Counted from the stretch's first letter, positions 1-10,351 are shown. The stretch is 44,152 nucleotides of DNA from Nitrospirota bacterium (GCA_016207025.1 JACQQM010000070.1:1-44152); one strand, 5' to 3'. Translations and numbers: made by a program. The notes: generated by a model from the sequence alone, not told the origin.

Positions 1-137
1 AGCAGGACGCCGGGAAGGGAACCGACGCCAACGCATCATGGCAAGGCCCGGAGACGCCCGCCCTTCGTCAGCCGAGGCTGCTTTTCCCCGAAGTCTTTCC
101 CCACACGAAAGTCGGAAGAGCCAGAAGGATAAACCGG

Positions 138-740
138 TTACTTCCAGGTTCCCCGCTTCAGCCTCCAAGCCACCTCCGCGACCCGCCGACCCAGTTCCTG
201 AGCTGCAGCCAACTCTTTGGCATCAATCCCGGGGCTCTCCCCTTCGGTCGTCGCCGAGGCCCCGAAGGCGCCTCCTCCGCTCACGACAATCATCTGGTTC
301 CCCAGCATCGCGGACAGGATCGAGAGCATCGTTAACTCCTTACCGCCGGCCATCTGTCCGCCGGTGACAAATGCCGCCCCCACCTTGTCCCGCATTTTAA
401 ACTCCGGAAAGACTCCGAACTTGAGCTGCCAGTTGTCGAAGAAGGTCTTGACCTCACCGGCCATGTTGGACCAGTAGACTGGTGAACCGATGACCAGCGC
501 ATCAGCTGAAAACAGATCCTCCGCCGTGACCTGTCCGACGCGTTTGAGCGCGACCACCGTCCCCGACACATCCCTCGCTCCATCCACAATGCCCTGGGCC
601 ATCTTCTCCGTATTCCCGGTCATGGAATGATACGCCACCAGAACCTTGATCGAGAGCGACGGGTCGCCCGCTCCTGCCGCAGCCGGCAGTGTGAGAATCA
701 ACCACGTGAGAACGACAGCAAGGCGAGACATCCTGCGCAT
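138..740 (-). CDS. Flavodoxin/NAD(P)H:quinone oxidoreductase-like protein with predicted signal peptide
   Basis: ORF 138..848; flavodoxin-type FMN loop 'VLVAYHSMTGNTEKMAQGI' and 'VIGSPVYWSNMAGEVKTFFDNW'. Likely start at MRRMSRLAVVLTWLILTLPAAAGAG (about 740), which looks like a signal peptide. Confidence 0.8.
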   Translation of the reverse strand: MRRMSRLAVVLTWLILTLPAAAGAGDPSLSIKVLVAYHSMTGNTEKMAQGIVDGARDVSGTVVALKRVGQVTAEDLFSADALVIGSPVYWSNMAGEVKTFFDNWQLKFGVFPEFKMRDKVGAAFVTGGQMAGGKELTMLSILSAMLGNQMIVVSGGGAFGASATTEGESPGIDAKELAAAQELGRRVAEVAWRLKRGTWK

Positions 741-857
741 AAGACCCCTATGGTGTATGTTGGAAGAGACTCCTGAAAAGAACGGCAGCGGCGAGACGAG
801 CACTGTGCGTGTGGACGCGCCTTGGACGCAGTGCACGAGAAGGAGCATCGCCCAGGC

Positions 858-1112
858 TCAGCGTCGGAAGGTTTCCTCGTCCATGCGTTCCTCCACGGAC
901 ACCTCGGTCAACGAGCCTCGGTAATCGCACTTGTGACAGCGGATCCGCCATTCTTCAATCCACTTCTCCTGGACGTAAGACTGGCGGCACTTCGGGCACA
1001 CAAAGACACCCTTCTTGTAGTACACCATGCGCTTTTCTTTCATCGCTTCCTCGCCCTTTGGAAGAATTTCATGGCAGGATGGCACAGGAAATCGCCCGAT
1101 TGCAAGCCGCAC
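858..1112 (-). CDS. Small zinc-ribbon-like hypothetical protein (start may be internal, about 1043)
   Basis: Two knuckles CPKC...CHKC in an 84-aa ORF. Confidence 0.5.
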   Translation of the reverse strand: MRLAIGRFPVPSCHEILPKGEEAMKEKRMVYYKKGVFVCPKCRQSYVQEKWIEEWRIRCHKCDYRGSLTEVSVEERMDEETFRR

Positions 1113-1132
1113 AGTCTTCTTCGCCGTTCTTC

Positions 1133-2848
1133 TTACTCATCCTCGCGCCCGTTCTCGGTCGTTCCTTGTGGGTCCGCCCGTCTCTTCAGTTCTTCCTCCA
1201 CCAGCACACGCCGGAGGACTTTCCCCACCAGCGTCTTCGGAAGTTCGGCCCTGAACTCGACTCGTTTCGGGACCTTGAACCGCGCCAAGTCTTTGCGGCA
1301 GTGTTCCAAAATTTCCGCCGCGGTGGCTCGCTCCCCCTCCTTTAACACGACATACGCCTTGATGAGCTCTCCACGCAAGTCCTGCGGGAGTCCGACCACC
1401 ACCGCCTCTTTGACCTTCGGATGCCGGAGGAGCACTTCCTCGACTTCTCGGGGATACACGTTCTCGCCCCCTGACTTGATCATGTCCTTCTTGCGGCCCT
1501 CGATATAGAAGAAGCCGTCCGCATCCATCCGGGCCAAGTCGCCCGTGAAGAGCCACTCCTTTCTCAGAACGTGTCGAGTCTCCTCATCCCGTTTCCAATA
1601 GCGGCGCATGACTTGGGGACCGCTGACCACTAATTCTCCAGTCTCGCCGACCGGCATTTCACGTTCAGCGGTCTCCATGTCCACGATTTTTGCGTCGGTG
1701 TCCGGCAAGGGCAGGCCGACACTTCGACGCCGCCGCTGGCCCGACTCCGGATGAATCGGGTTGACGTGGGTCACTGGCCCCGCCTCCGTCAACCCATATC
1801 CTTCCACCAGCCGAGCCCCCGTCAATGCTTCGAATCGGTCCTGCACCGACGGATGCAGCGGGCCGGCGCCGCTGATGCACAGACGAATGGACCGAAGATC
1901 ATAGCGCTCGAGATGTTGATGGCTATTGATGGCCGAATACATCGCCGGAATACCCGGAAATACCGTGACCCTCTCTCGCGTGATCGTCTCCAGCACTTCC
2001 GCGACGTGAAACCGTGGGAGCAACGCCAGCGAGCCTCCCACGCCGATCGCCAAATTCTGGCACGCGCTCATGCCGTACACGTGAAAAAACGGCAACACCC
2101 CGAGGAACACTTCCTCCCCTTCGCGAAGAGTCGCCATCCAGTGCCGGCACTGCCACGTGTTGCAGACCAGGTTCCGGTGGGTCAGCACCACGCCTTTGGG
2201 GATTCCGGTCGTTCCCCCCGTGTACTGAAGCAGGGCAATGTCGTTCTGACTCACCTTGACGGAAGGAGGGCTCGCGGAGCCATCCATGAGCTGCCGCATG
2301 GTAGAGGTTGCCGGGCCGAACGTCTCACGGCGTGGGCGCCCCTGTTTCCTCGCTTTGATCGGGTGCAAGAGGCGTTTCAGCCAGGGCAGATAGTCTTCGA
2401 CCCCGGTCAGGATCACGCGCTTGAGGCAAGTCCGGCCGAGCAGCGGCTCGATCCGAGGGTACAACTGATCCAGGGCGAGAATCGTTTCGCATCCGGAGTC
2501 CATAATCTGATGTTCAATCTCGCTTTCGACGTAGAGGGGGTTGATTGGAGTGACCATCGCTCCGGCACGCATGCTTCCGTAGTAGCCGATGACGGTTTGC
2601 GGCAGATTCGGCAGCATGAGTCCCACGACACCGCCCGCTCGGACTCCCAGGCGGAGCAGGGCCTGGGCGAATTGATTCACGAGGGCATCCAGTTCGCGGT
2701 ATCGGATTACACGACCATAGAAGCGGATCGCCGGGCGATCGGGATACCGAATGGTGGAACGGGACAGCAGATCAGGCAGGACGATGTCGGGATAGGACAG
2801 CGTGCGAGGAATCCCGGGATCATACTGTGCTGTCCATATCCGGTCCAT
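1133..2848 (-). CDS. Long-chain fatty-acid--CoA ligase / AMP-dependent synthetase
   Basis: AMP-binding motif 'LLQYTGGTTGIPKGVVLTHRNL', 'GYGLTEAGPVTHVNP', 'FTGDLARMDADGFFYIEGRKKDMIKSGGENVYPREVEEVL', C-terminal 'LPKTLVGKVLRR'. Confidence 0.93.
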   Translation of the reverse strand: MDRIWTAQYDPGIPRTLSYPDIVLPDLLSRSTIRYPDRPAIRFYGRVIRYRELDALVNQFAQALLRLGVRAGGVVGLMLPNLPQTVIGYYGSMRAGAMVTPINPLYVESEIEHQIMDSGCETILALDQLYPRIEPLLGRTCLKRVILTGVEDYLPWLKRLLHPIKARKQGRPRRETFGPATSTMRQLMDGSASPPSVKVSQNDIALLQYTGGTTGIPKGVVLTHRNLVCNTWQCRHWMATLREGEEVFLGVLPFFHVYGMSACQNLAIGVGGSLALLPRFHVAEVLETITRERVTVFPGIPAMYSAINSHQHLERYDLRSIRLCISGAGPLHPSVQDRFEALTGARLVEGYGLTEAGPVTHVNPIHPESGQRRRRSVGLPLPDTDAKIVDMETAEREMPVGETGELVVSGPQVMRRYWKRDEETRHVLRKEWLFTGDLARMDADGFFYIEGRKKDMIKSGGENVYPREVEEVLLRHPKVKEAVVVGLPQDLRGELIKAYVVLKEGERATAAEILEHCRKDLARFKVPKRVEFRAELPKTLVGKVLRRVLVEEELKRRADPQGTTENGREDE

Positions 2849-2982
2849 CTGGTTCCAGCGAGCTCGGCGTTACCCTACCGTGCCCCCCTGTGATTGTCAA
2901 CGGCGGGAATCGCGCGGCTCCGTCCTATCAACACTTCGGAAATAACAACGGGAGAGTGTATATGTTCGGCCGGGCAACGACC

Positions 2983-3011
2983 TTGACACACGTCAGGCGG
3001 CTCTTTAGGAT
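2983..3011 (+). promoter_or_regulatory. Sigma70-type promoter TTGACA-N17-TAGGAT
   Basis: Perfect -35 at 2983-2988 and -10 at 3006-3011, 6 nt before the ATG at 3018. Confidence 0.6.
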
Positions 3012-3017
3012 TCGTGC

Positions 3018-3569
3018 ATGCTTGATGTCCCGTTCCAGCTATCTTGGAAACGGCTCTGGGGGACGGCCCTAGGGACTGGTCTCCTGACTCTCATGATGTT
3101 ATCGGGGCTCTCCGTTGAAGGAGGAGCGGGATCGGAGGGGAAGCCATCAGAGGAGAAACTGGTACCTGTCACCACTCCGCTTGGGGTCAGAATCCTCACC
3201 GAACTGGCCGATACCACCGAGAAACGAGCCCGAGGACTGATGTTTCGCGAGTCGCTGGCCAAGGGTCGCGGTATGCTGTTCACCTTCCCGGAGCCGCAGC
3301 ACTGGACCTTCTGGATGAAGAACACCCGGATTGCGCTGGACATTATCTGGCTGGATCGGCACAAGAAGATTGTGCACGTGGAACGGAATGTGCCGGGCTG
3401 CAGCCGGACCGACGATGGATGCCCCCAGTACCAGCCGAACGAGGAAGCCTTATACGTCCTGGAACTGGCAGCCGGGATGGCGGATTCCTTGAGGCTGGAA
3501 CGGGGGGTGAAGCTTCAGTTCCAAGTCCCCTCGCCCGTGACCGAGCCACGCTCGCCTCCGGCCCCATAG
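3018..3569 (+). CDS. DUF192 family secreted protein
   Basis: N-terminal hydrophobic signal; DUF192 signature 'ELADTTEKRARGLMFRESLAKGRGMLFTFPEPQHWTFWMKNTRIALDIIWLD'. Confidence 0.88.
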   Translation: MLDVPFQLSWKRLWGTALGTGLLTLMMLSGLSVEGGAGSEGKPSEEKLVPVTTPLGVRILTELADTTEKRARGLMFRESLAKGRGMLFTFPEPQHWTFWMKNTRIALDIIWLDRHKKIVHVERNVPGCSRTDDGCPQYQPNEEALYVLELAAGMADSLRLERGVKLQFQVPSPVTEPRSPPAP

Positions 3570-3593
3570 TTCGCGCGCGAGCGGGAAGACCTC

Positions 3594-5774
3594 CTAGCGT
3601 TCCTGCCACGAGCGGATACGTCGAGCCGTGATGACCCCAACCACGCGCTCAATTGCTTTCAGGACCCGGTCAAGGTGCACGGTGTCAGTGACTTCGATCA
3701 CAAAGTCCAGCACCGCCTTGCGGTCCTCTCGCGTCGTGATTTCGGCCCGGCTGATGTTCGCGTCGCACGCAGAGATGGCCGACGACACATTGGCCAACAC
3801 TCCCGTTTTGTCCACAGCGAGCACCGAGAGTTTCACGGCATGCGTGCTCTGAGCCGTTGTGTCCCAGTCCACCTCCACCAGCCGATCCTTGTCATAGTCA
3901 AGCGCGTCAAGATTGGGACAGCCCACGGAATGGATCGTGAGGCCTCGCCCGCGGGTGATATAGCCCATAATCCGATCCCCGGGAACTGGATTGCAGCACC
4001 GGGAAAGCTGCATGAGGAGATCGCGGCCCCCTTTGACCTTGACCCCCTTCTCCTCGTGTTTCCCTCCCGCCGGACGGACTGCGGGAACTTCTTCCGGGAC
4101 GCTCGGCCGCCCTTCGCCAGGACGCGGAGGAAGCAATCGGTTGATCACCTGGGCGGTCGATAGATGACCGTAGCCGATCGCCGCAACCATTTCATCCGTC
4201 GTCTCGAAGCCAGACTCACGTGCGACCTGCAGGAGCTTATCCGACTTCAACAACTGGGCGGGCGGCATGTCGTGGCGCCGGAACTCGCGTTCTAACAGGC
4301 GTCGGCCGATCTCGACGCTGCGTTTCTGCTCTTCCACCTTCAGCCAATGCTTGATTTTTGTCTTCGCCCGTGGCGTCCGGACGAATTTCAGCCAGTCTTT
4401 GTGGGGCACCTGCGTGGGTGACGTGAGAATTTCTACCGTATCGCCGCTGGCAAGCTGATGCTTGAGAGGCACGATCTTGCCATTCACCTTCGCGCCGACA
4501 CAATGATTGCCGATCTCCGTGTGAATGGCGTACGCGAAGTCGACGGGGGTTGACCCAAGCGGCATCTCCTTGACCATTCCCTTCGGCGTGAACACGTAGA
4601 CCACATCGTGAAACAAATCCAGCTTGACCGAATCCATGAACTGGCGGTTGTCGGTCAGATCCTGGTTCCACTCCACAAACTGCCGCAGCCAGCTAAACAC
4701 CTTTTTGTCCTTGTCATCAATCTGCCCGCGTTCCTTGTACTTCCAGTGCGCGGCGATGCCGTATTCTGCAACCCGATGCATCTCCTCGGTGCGAATCTGG
4801 AACTCCACGTGTTCGCCCTTGGGCCCCACGACCGTGGTATGGAGCGACTGGTACAGATTCGACTTCGGGATCGCGATGTAATCCTTGAACCGTCCGGGCA
4901 CAGGGCGCCAGAGTGAATGAATGAGGCCCAAGATTCCATAACAGTTCATCTTGGTGTCCGTGATGATGCGGATCGCCGTCAGGTCATACACCTCTTCGAA
5001 CGAAATGGATTGTCGCTCCATCTTCTGATAAACGCCGTAGAGGTGCTTGGGCCGCCCCTGCACCTCGCCCTTGAGGCCCGCCTCAGCCAACGCCTGCTTC
5101 ACGAGCCGGATGACCTCCTCGAGGTACTGCTGACGCTCTTCGTCCCGTTTGGCCACCCGCAATTTCAACGCGGCGAACACGTCCGGCTTCAGGTGTTTGA
5201 GGCACAAGTCCTCCAGCTCGTTCTTCATCCAGCCGATGCCCAGGCGATTAGCAAGCGGCGCATAGATTTCCAGCGTTTCCTGGGCGATCTGCTGTTGCTT
5301 GACCGCATGGAGATGCTCTAACGTCCGCATGTTATGGAGGCGATCGGCGAGCTTGATGAGGACGACCCGGATGTCATCCGCCATCGAGAGCACCATCTTC
5401 CGAAAGTTTTCGGCCTGCTTCTCCTCGTAGTTTCTGAACTGGATCTTTCCGATCTTGGTGACGCCGTCCACGAGACGCGCGATGTCCTTGCCGAACTCCC
5501 GCTCCAACTCCTCCGAGGTCGCGAGAGTGTCTTCCAAGGTGTCGTGCAGCAATCCGGCGACAATGGCGGTCACGTCCGATCGGAGCGAGGTCAGGACGCC
5601 TGCGACGGCCAGTGGATGCCGGAGGTACGGCTCACCCGACTTCCTGGTCTGCCCCTCGTGCGCCTTCGCCGAAAAGGCATAGGCCCGTTGTACCAGATCG
5701 ACATCCGCCTCCGGATTGTAGCTCTGGACCCGCTTCATCAATTGGTCGATGTCGGTAATCGTCTCGTACGGCAT
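3594..5774 (-). CDS. Bifunctional (p)ppGpp synthetase/hydrolase RelA/SpoT family
   Basis: HD domain 'HPLAVAGVLTSLRSDVTAIVAGLLHDTLEDT', synthetase 'YDLTAIRIITDTKMNCYGILGLIHSLWRPVPGRFKDYIAIPKSNLYQSLHTTV', TGS and ACT domains. Confidence 0.96.
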   Translation of the reverse strand: MPYETITDIDQLMKRVQSYNPEADVDLVQRAYAFSAKAHEGQTRKSGEPYLRHPLAVAGVLTSLRSDVTAIVAGLLHDTLEDTLATSEELEREFGKDIARLVDGVTKIGKIQFRNYEEKQAENFRKMVLSMADDIRVVLIKLADRLHNMRTLEHLHAVKQQQIAQETLEIYAPLANRLGIGWMKNELEDLCLKHLKPDVFAALKLRVAKRDEERQQYLEEVIRLVKQALAEAGLKGEVQGRPKHLYGVYQKMERQSISFEEVYDLTAIRIITDTKMNCYGILGLIHSLWRPVPGRFKDYIAIPKSNLYQSLHTTVVGPKGEHVEFQIRTEEMHRVAEYGIAAHWKYKERGQIDDKDKKVFSWLRQFVEWNQDLTDNRQFMDSVKLDLFHDVVYVFTPKGMVKEMPLGSTPVDFAYAIHTEIGNHCVGAKVNGKIVPLKHQLASGDTVEILTSPTQVPHKDWLKFVRTPRAKTKIKHWLKVEEQKRSVEIGRRLLEREFRRHDMPPAQLLKSDKLLQVARESGFETTDEMVAAIGYGHLSTAQVINRLLPPRPGEGRPSVPEEVPAVRPAGGKHEEKGVKVKGGRDLLMQLSRCCNPVPGDRIMGYITRGRGLTIHSVGCPNLDALDYDKDRLVEVDWDTTAQSTHAVKLSVLAVDKTGVLANVSSAISACDANISRAEITTREDRKAVLDFVIEVTDTVHLDRVLKAIERVVGVITARRIRSWQER

Positions 5775-5782
5775 ACGGCGTC

Positions 5783-7486
5783 TTACAAATCAGGACTCGC
5801 CTTCACATCTCTGATGCGCAATTGGATCCGATCAAGCCCGTTCCAACGATTCAACTCGGGCACGAACGCCACATCCAAGGTCCGCTCGATCGAAAGCCCT
5901 CGATCGGCCAAGGAGCCCATGCGAAATCCGATCCCATCGAAGGGGGGTGAATCCCCATGCCGGACCGACAACTTCAGATGACCATCGCCCACAACCCGCG
6001 TGGCTACGATGGACAAATTTCTGGCCGCGAGCGTCGGTTCAGGATTCCCTGCGCCAAATGGGCGTAGCATAGCCAGCTCGCGGACAAGCTGCTGGTTGAC
6101 GTCTCGCAAGCTGACCTCCGCATCCACATGAAGGAGCGGAACCCGGGGCCGATCCCCCGCCCACGCCGACGCGATGCCCGCGAATCTGTCCCGGAACTCC
6201 GGGAGACGGGACTCAAGGACCGTGAGGCCGGCTGCACAGGGATGCCCCCCAAACCCCTCCAAGAGATCGCGGCAGGCGAAGAGGGCTTGATAGAGATCAA
6301 AGCCCGGCACGCTCCGGGCCGAGCCCTTTCCGACCCCATGCTCGTTCACGGCCACGACCACGGCAGGCCGATGATACCGATCCACTAACCTGGCAGCCAC
6401 GATCCCGACCACACCGAGGTGCCAGTGTCGCGCTCCGAGCACCAGTGCCGGGGGCGCCTCCCTGTTTCCCGCCAGCGCCAGCGCTTCCGTCGTCGTCTTC
6501 TCTTCGATTCGCTGCCGCTCCCGGTTCAATTGCTCAAGCTGCTCGGCGAGATCCCTGGCCTCCAAATCTAACTCGGTGGTGAGCAGCCGCACGCCAGTCT
6601 CGGCATGCGCCACTCGTCCAGCGGCATTAATCCGGGGGGCCAACCGGAAGGCCACGGTGTCGGTCGTGCACTCGCGGTCAACGCCCGCCACCTGTTTGAG
6701 CGCGCGCAAGCCGCAACGAGCGCCTCGCGACATGAGCGCGAGCCCCTCTCGGACGAAATACCGATTCTCGTCCTGCAACGGCACCACGTCCGCAACTGTG
6801 GCCAAGGCCACTAAGTCCAGCAGCGATTCCGGATCGAGCGAATCGGCACCATACTTTTCCGCATAAGCCTGCACCACCTTGAAGGCCAGCCCACCGGAAC
6901 AGAGCCCGTCGAACGGGTACACCGAATCCGCCCGATGGGGGTTCAGAACCGCCAATGCCGGGGGCAAACGGGCTTCGGCCTGGTGATGGTCCGTGATAAT
7001 GACGTCAAGCCCGAGCCTGCCGGCCACTTCGACTTCGCGATGGGCCGTCGTCCCGCAATCCGACGTCACCAGCAACATCACCCCTTCCTGTCGGAGTCGA
7101 CGAAGCGCCTGTTCGTTGAGCCCATACCCTTCCCGCACCCGGTGCGGAATATAGGCGGTCACGTCGGCTCCGAGACTGCGGAAAAACGTCAGAAAGAGGC
7201 TGGTCGCCGAAATCCCGTCTACATCATAATCGCCGTAAAAACAGACCCGCTCGCCAGCAGCGACCGCCCGGTGGAGGCGATCGACCGCCTTTTCCATATC
7301 GGGAATCAAGAAAGGATCGTGCAAGGCGACCTGTTTCGGCGACATCCAGCAGCGCGCCTGTTCCATGGACACGACCCCGCGCGCGAGCAAAACTGATGCC
7401 GTAATCGGGGAAATCGAGAGCGCATGGGCGAGCATTCTTTGCTCTTCATGGTTCACTGCATGAACAACCCATTGTTTCTCGACCAT
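5783..7486 (-). CDS. recJ: Single-stranded-DNA-specific exonuclease RecJ
   Basis: 'VCFYGDYDVDGISATSLF', 'VIITDHHQAEARLPPALAVLNPHR', DHHA1 'GGHPCAAGLTV'. Confidence 0.95.
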   Translation of the reverse strand: MVEKQWVVHAVNHEEQRMLAHALSISPITASVLLARGVVSMEQARCWMSPKQVALHDPFLIPDMEKAVDRLHRAVAAGERVCFYGDYDVDGISATSLFLTFFRSLGADVTAYIPHRVREGYGLNEQALRRLRQEGVMLLVTSDCGTTAHREVEVAGRLGLDVIITDHHQAEARLPPALAVLNPHRADSVYPFDGLCSGGLAFKVVQAYAEKYGADSLDPESLLDLVALATVADVVPLQDENRYFVREGLALMSRGARCGLRALKQVAGVDRECTTDTVAFRLAPRINAAGRVAHAETGVRLLTTELDLEARDLAEQLEQLNRERQRIEEKTTTEALALAGNREAPPALVLGARHWHLGVVGIVAARLVDRYHRPAVVVAVNEHGVGKGSARSVPGFDLYQALFACRDLLEGFGGHPCAAGLTVLESRLPEFRDRFAGIASAWAGDRPRVPLLHVDAEVSLRDVNQQLVRELAMLRPFGAGNPEPTLAARNLSIVATRVVGDGHLKLSVRHGDSPPFDGIGFRMGSLADRGLSIERTLDVAFVPELNRWNGLDRIQLRIRDVKASPDL

Positions 7487-7807
7487 CAGCCTCCTTCCTG
7501 TGCCCGATCGGACGGCTGAACGCGCACAACCTGCTGAGATTTAAGGAGAATGTAATCCTTCGCAAAGGCTTTTGTCAAACTCGCCTGCTCACCGGCCGGA
7601 CTCGCGCGTAAAGAAGCAGAAGCCTCGCAAGACACAGTCCGGTCATGATACCCCAGACTAATCGCGCAGTTGTGGATTAAATGGACGAAGAGGACGGAGA
7701 GGATGGCTCAAAACAAAGGATGGCGATCGCACCAACCGGAAAGGGCCGCTCTTCGCCGGAACCCGTGCAGAAGGAGACGAGTCTTGCCACGATGGATCCG
7801 GCCATAC

Positions 7808-8005
7808 CTACTGGCCTCCCTTCTGCACGTAATTTTTCACGAATTCTTCCGCATTCTTTTCCAGAACGTCGTCAATCTCATCGACAAGTTTATCGATATC
7901 TTCCTTTATTTTTTTGCCGGCTTCGACAACTTTTGGATTGGGCTTCGCCTCCTCCTTCGCCTGTGTATCCCTCTTGGACTCCGGTCTCCTCTCCTGTTTC
8001 TCCAT
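7808..8005 (-). CDS. pup: Prokaryotic ubiquitin-like protein Pup
   Basis: 65 aa, C-terminus 'DKLVDEIDDVLEKNAEEFVKNYVQKGGQ' closely matches the actinobacterial Pup C-terminus (DEIDDVLEENAEDFVRAYVQKGGQ). Charged, low-complexity N-terminus. Shine-Dalgarno GGAGGTG (8011-8017) upstream of the ATG. Confidence 0.93.
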   Translation of the reverse strand: MEKQERRPESKRDTQAKEEAKPNPKVVEAGKKIKEDIDKLVDEIDDVLEKNAEEFVKNYVQKGGQ

Positions 8006-8072
8006 AGGAGCACCTCCATACGTCGGAATCTAGTTTTGCATGATGCTTGTCGGAATGCGATGACTCGTAGCC

Positions 8073-8101
8073 AGGATACCCCACGTCCCTGGCCCCGTCA
8101 A
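8073..8101 (-). promoter_or_regulatory. Candidate pup promoter TTGACG-N17-TATCCT
   Basis: Minus strand: -35 at 8101-8096, -10 at 8078-8073, between the hppA stop and the pup start. Confidence 0.5.
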
Positions 8102-8127
8102 GCAAGCTTGAGTTTCCCCGGGGCGGC

Positions 8128-10188
8128 TTAATGCACGATCAGGGACACGATGAGGAGCGCGACGATGTTGATCACCTTGATCATCGGATTGATGGCGGGA
8201 CCCGCCGTGTCCTTGCAGGGATCCCCGACGGTATCCCCGGTCACCGCCGCCTTGTGCGTCTCACTGCCTTTCTTTCCCTGCTCCTCAATGTACTTTTTGG
8301 CGTTATCCCATGCGCCCCCGCCGCTGGTCATCGAAATTGCGACGAACAGGCCCGTAACAATGCTGCCGACGAGCACGCCGCCCAGTGCTTGCGGCCCTAA
8401 GATCACGCCGACCAGAATGGGAGAGATGACCGGGATCAGGCCGGGGACCATCATCTTTTTAATGGCAGCCTGCGTGACAATATCCACGCACGTGCCGTAT
8501 TCCGGTTTCGCGGTGCCCTCCATGATGCCCTTGATCGTCCGGAACTGCCGCCGCACTTCTTCCACAATCAGGCCGCCGGCCTGCCCGACCGCCTTCATGC
8601 ACAGCGACCCGAACAGGAACGGGAGCATGCCCCCCAGAAACAGCCCGACCAGGACATACGGGTTCGAGAGATCGAACCCGCTGGTGGTATTTTTCGCTTC
8701 CTCCACCTTTCGTGCGTATTCCGCAAACAACACGATCGCGGCCAACCCGGCCGACCCGATCGCATAGCCTTTCGTCACAGCTTTGGTGGTATTGCCGACC
8801 GCATCGAGCGGATCGGTGATATTGCGGACTTCTTTCCCGAGGCGAGCCATCTCCGCGATGCCGCCGGCATTGTCCGTAATGGGCCCGAACGCGTCGATCG
8901 CCACCACGATGCCGGCCATCGACAGCATGGACACCGCCGCAACCGCCACGCCGTACAGACCTCCCATTCCGGCGCCTCCGCAAATCAAGAAACTGGCCAG
9001 GATGGCCGCTCCGATCACCACCACCGGCCAGGCGGTCGCCTGCATGCCAACGGCCAGCCCCGCGATGATGTTCGTCGCGTGGCCGGTCTCACTGGCCTTT
9101 GCAATCTCGCGCACCGGCGCATAGCTCTTGGACGTGTAATAATCGGTGATAAAGACCAAGGCCAGCGTCACGGCGAGGCCCAGCAGCGCGGCGACGTAAT
9201 AGCTGGTCCCGCTGACTCCCCCGACGCCGTCCATCATGCGGCTGGTGATCGGATAGAACGCGACCGCCGCGATCCCGCCGGCTACAAAGAGTCCCTTGTA
9301 CAGCGCCAGCATGATGCCACCGCCCGGTCCGACTTTCACAAAAAAGATGCCAATGATGGTCGCCAAGATGGTCATGCCTCCCAGCGCAAGGGGATAGAGA
9401 ATCGGCTCGACTTGTCCTTTGAACATCGTGAAAGCCAACACCATGGCCGCCACGGTTGTTACCGCATAGGTTTCGAACAAGTCCGCGGCCATGCCCGCGC
9501 AGTCGCCGACATTGTCGCCGACGTTATCGGCGATCACCGCCGGATTGCGGGGATCGTCCTCCGGAATGCCTGCTTCCACCTTCCCCACCAAGTCGGCCCC
9601 CACATCGGCCGCTTTCGTATAGATGCCTCCCCCGACGCGCGCAAACACGGAAATCAAGCTGCCGCCGAATCCCAGGCTCAACAGAGCATGCACGGCCTTT
9701 TCCTGCCCCGCGATCGCCGACGCAATGGCATAGAAGCCGGTCAGCGCCAATAACCCCAATCCGATCAGTAGAAGCCCGGTGACCGCCCCACCCCGGAACG
9801 CAACCGTCAGCGCGGCATTCAGTCCTTTGTGCGCCGACTGGGCGGTCCGCACGTTGGCTCGAACGGCGATGTTCATTCCCACGTATCCCGCCGTAGCCGA
9901 AGCGGCCGCCCCGACCAAAAACCCGATGGCGGTGAGCAGGCCGAACTGATCGGACCACATCCCGGCCATCAACAGAATAAGAAATAACCCGGCCGCGACC
10001 ACCCCAACGGTTCGGTATTGACGGTTCAGGTATGCGGCGGCACCCTCTTGGATGGCCTGTGCAATCCGCTGCATCTCCTTATTTCCAGCGTCGAGCTTGA
10101 TCACCCAGAAGGTCAGATACAGCCCATACCCAACCCCAGCGGCCGCGCACACTATGGCAAAGACGATGACTGCCGTTGAGACATCCAC
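8128..10188 (-). CDS. hppA: Membrane-bound pyrophosphatase (H+-translocating, probable K+-independent type)
   Basis: '[21 protein letters not shown]', '[14 protein letters not shown]', '[22 protein letters not shown]' (Lys in GNTTK is typical of the K+-independent class), '[19 protein letters not shown]'. Confidence 0.96.
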   Translation of the reverse strand: MDVSTAVIVFAIVCAAAGVGYGLYLTFWVIKLDAGNKEMQRIAQAIQEGAAAYLNRQYRTVGVVAAGLFLILLMAGMWSDQFGLLTAIGFLVGAAASATAGYVGMNIAVRANVRTAQSAHKGLNAALTVAFRGGAVTGLLLIGLGLLALTGFYAIASAIAGQEKAVHALLSLGFGGSLISVFARVGGGIYTKAADVGADLVGKVEAGIPEDDPRNPAVIADNVGDNVGDCAGMAADLFETYAVTTVAAMVLAFTMFKGQVEPILYPLALGGMTILATIIGIFFVKVGPGGGIMLALYKGLFVAGGIAAVAFYPITSRMMDGVGGVSGTSYYVAALLGLAVTLALVFITDYYTSKSYAPVREIAKASETGHATNIIAGLAVGMQATAWPVVVIGAAILASFLICGGAGMGGLYGVAVAAVSMLSMAGIVVAIDAFGPITDNAGGIAEMARLGKEVRNITDPLDAVGNTTKAVTKGYAIGSAGLAAIVLFAEYARKVEEAKNTTSGFDLSNPYVLVGLFLGGMLPFLFGSLCMKAVGQAGGLIVEEVRRQFRTIKGIMEGTAKPEYGTCVDIVTQAAIKKMMVPGLIPVISPILVGVILGPQALGGVLVGSIVTGLFVAISMTSGGGAWDNAKKYIEEQGKKGSETHKAAVTGDTVGDPCKDTAGPAINPMIKVINIVALLIVSLIVH

Positions 10189-10322
10189 AGAATTATCCTC
10201 CCCTCCCTAGGCGTGATCTCGCCTGACCAGCAGCTCCAACGACACGGTCTTAGCCCCAGAGACAACGGCATGAACCGCGTGCGATCAGGTCATGTGAGCC
10301 GTGAAGGCCAAAAAGCCGGCAC

Positions 10323-10351
10323 ATTGTATACAGACAGGGGGGAATGATCAA
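10323..10351 (-). promoter_or_regulatory. Candidate hppA promoter TTGATC-N17-TACAAT
   Basis: Minus-strand -35 at 10351-10346, -10 at 10328-10323; leaves a leader of about 130 nt. Confidence 0.5.

Noticed and set aside
1751-2893. 380-aa plus-strand ORF antisense to the acyl-CoA ligase
   Set aside because: Mirror ORF of a well-supported gene in GC-rich DNA; Arg/His/Pro/Gln-rich translation with no recognisable domain.
7500-7680. Possible small RNA or tRNA in the recJ-pup gap
   Set aside because: No cloverleaf with proper arms or conserved T-loop could be built by eye; insufficient evidence.
7681-8007. 108-aa plus-strand ORF covering pup antisense
   Set aside because: No family resemblance; Pup on the minus strand has homology, an SD and promoter support.
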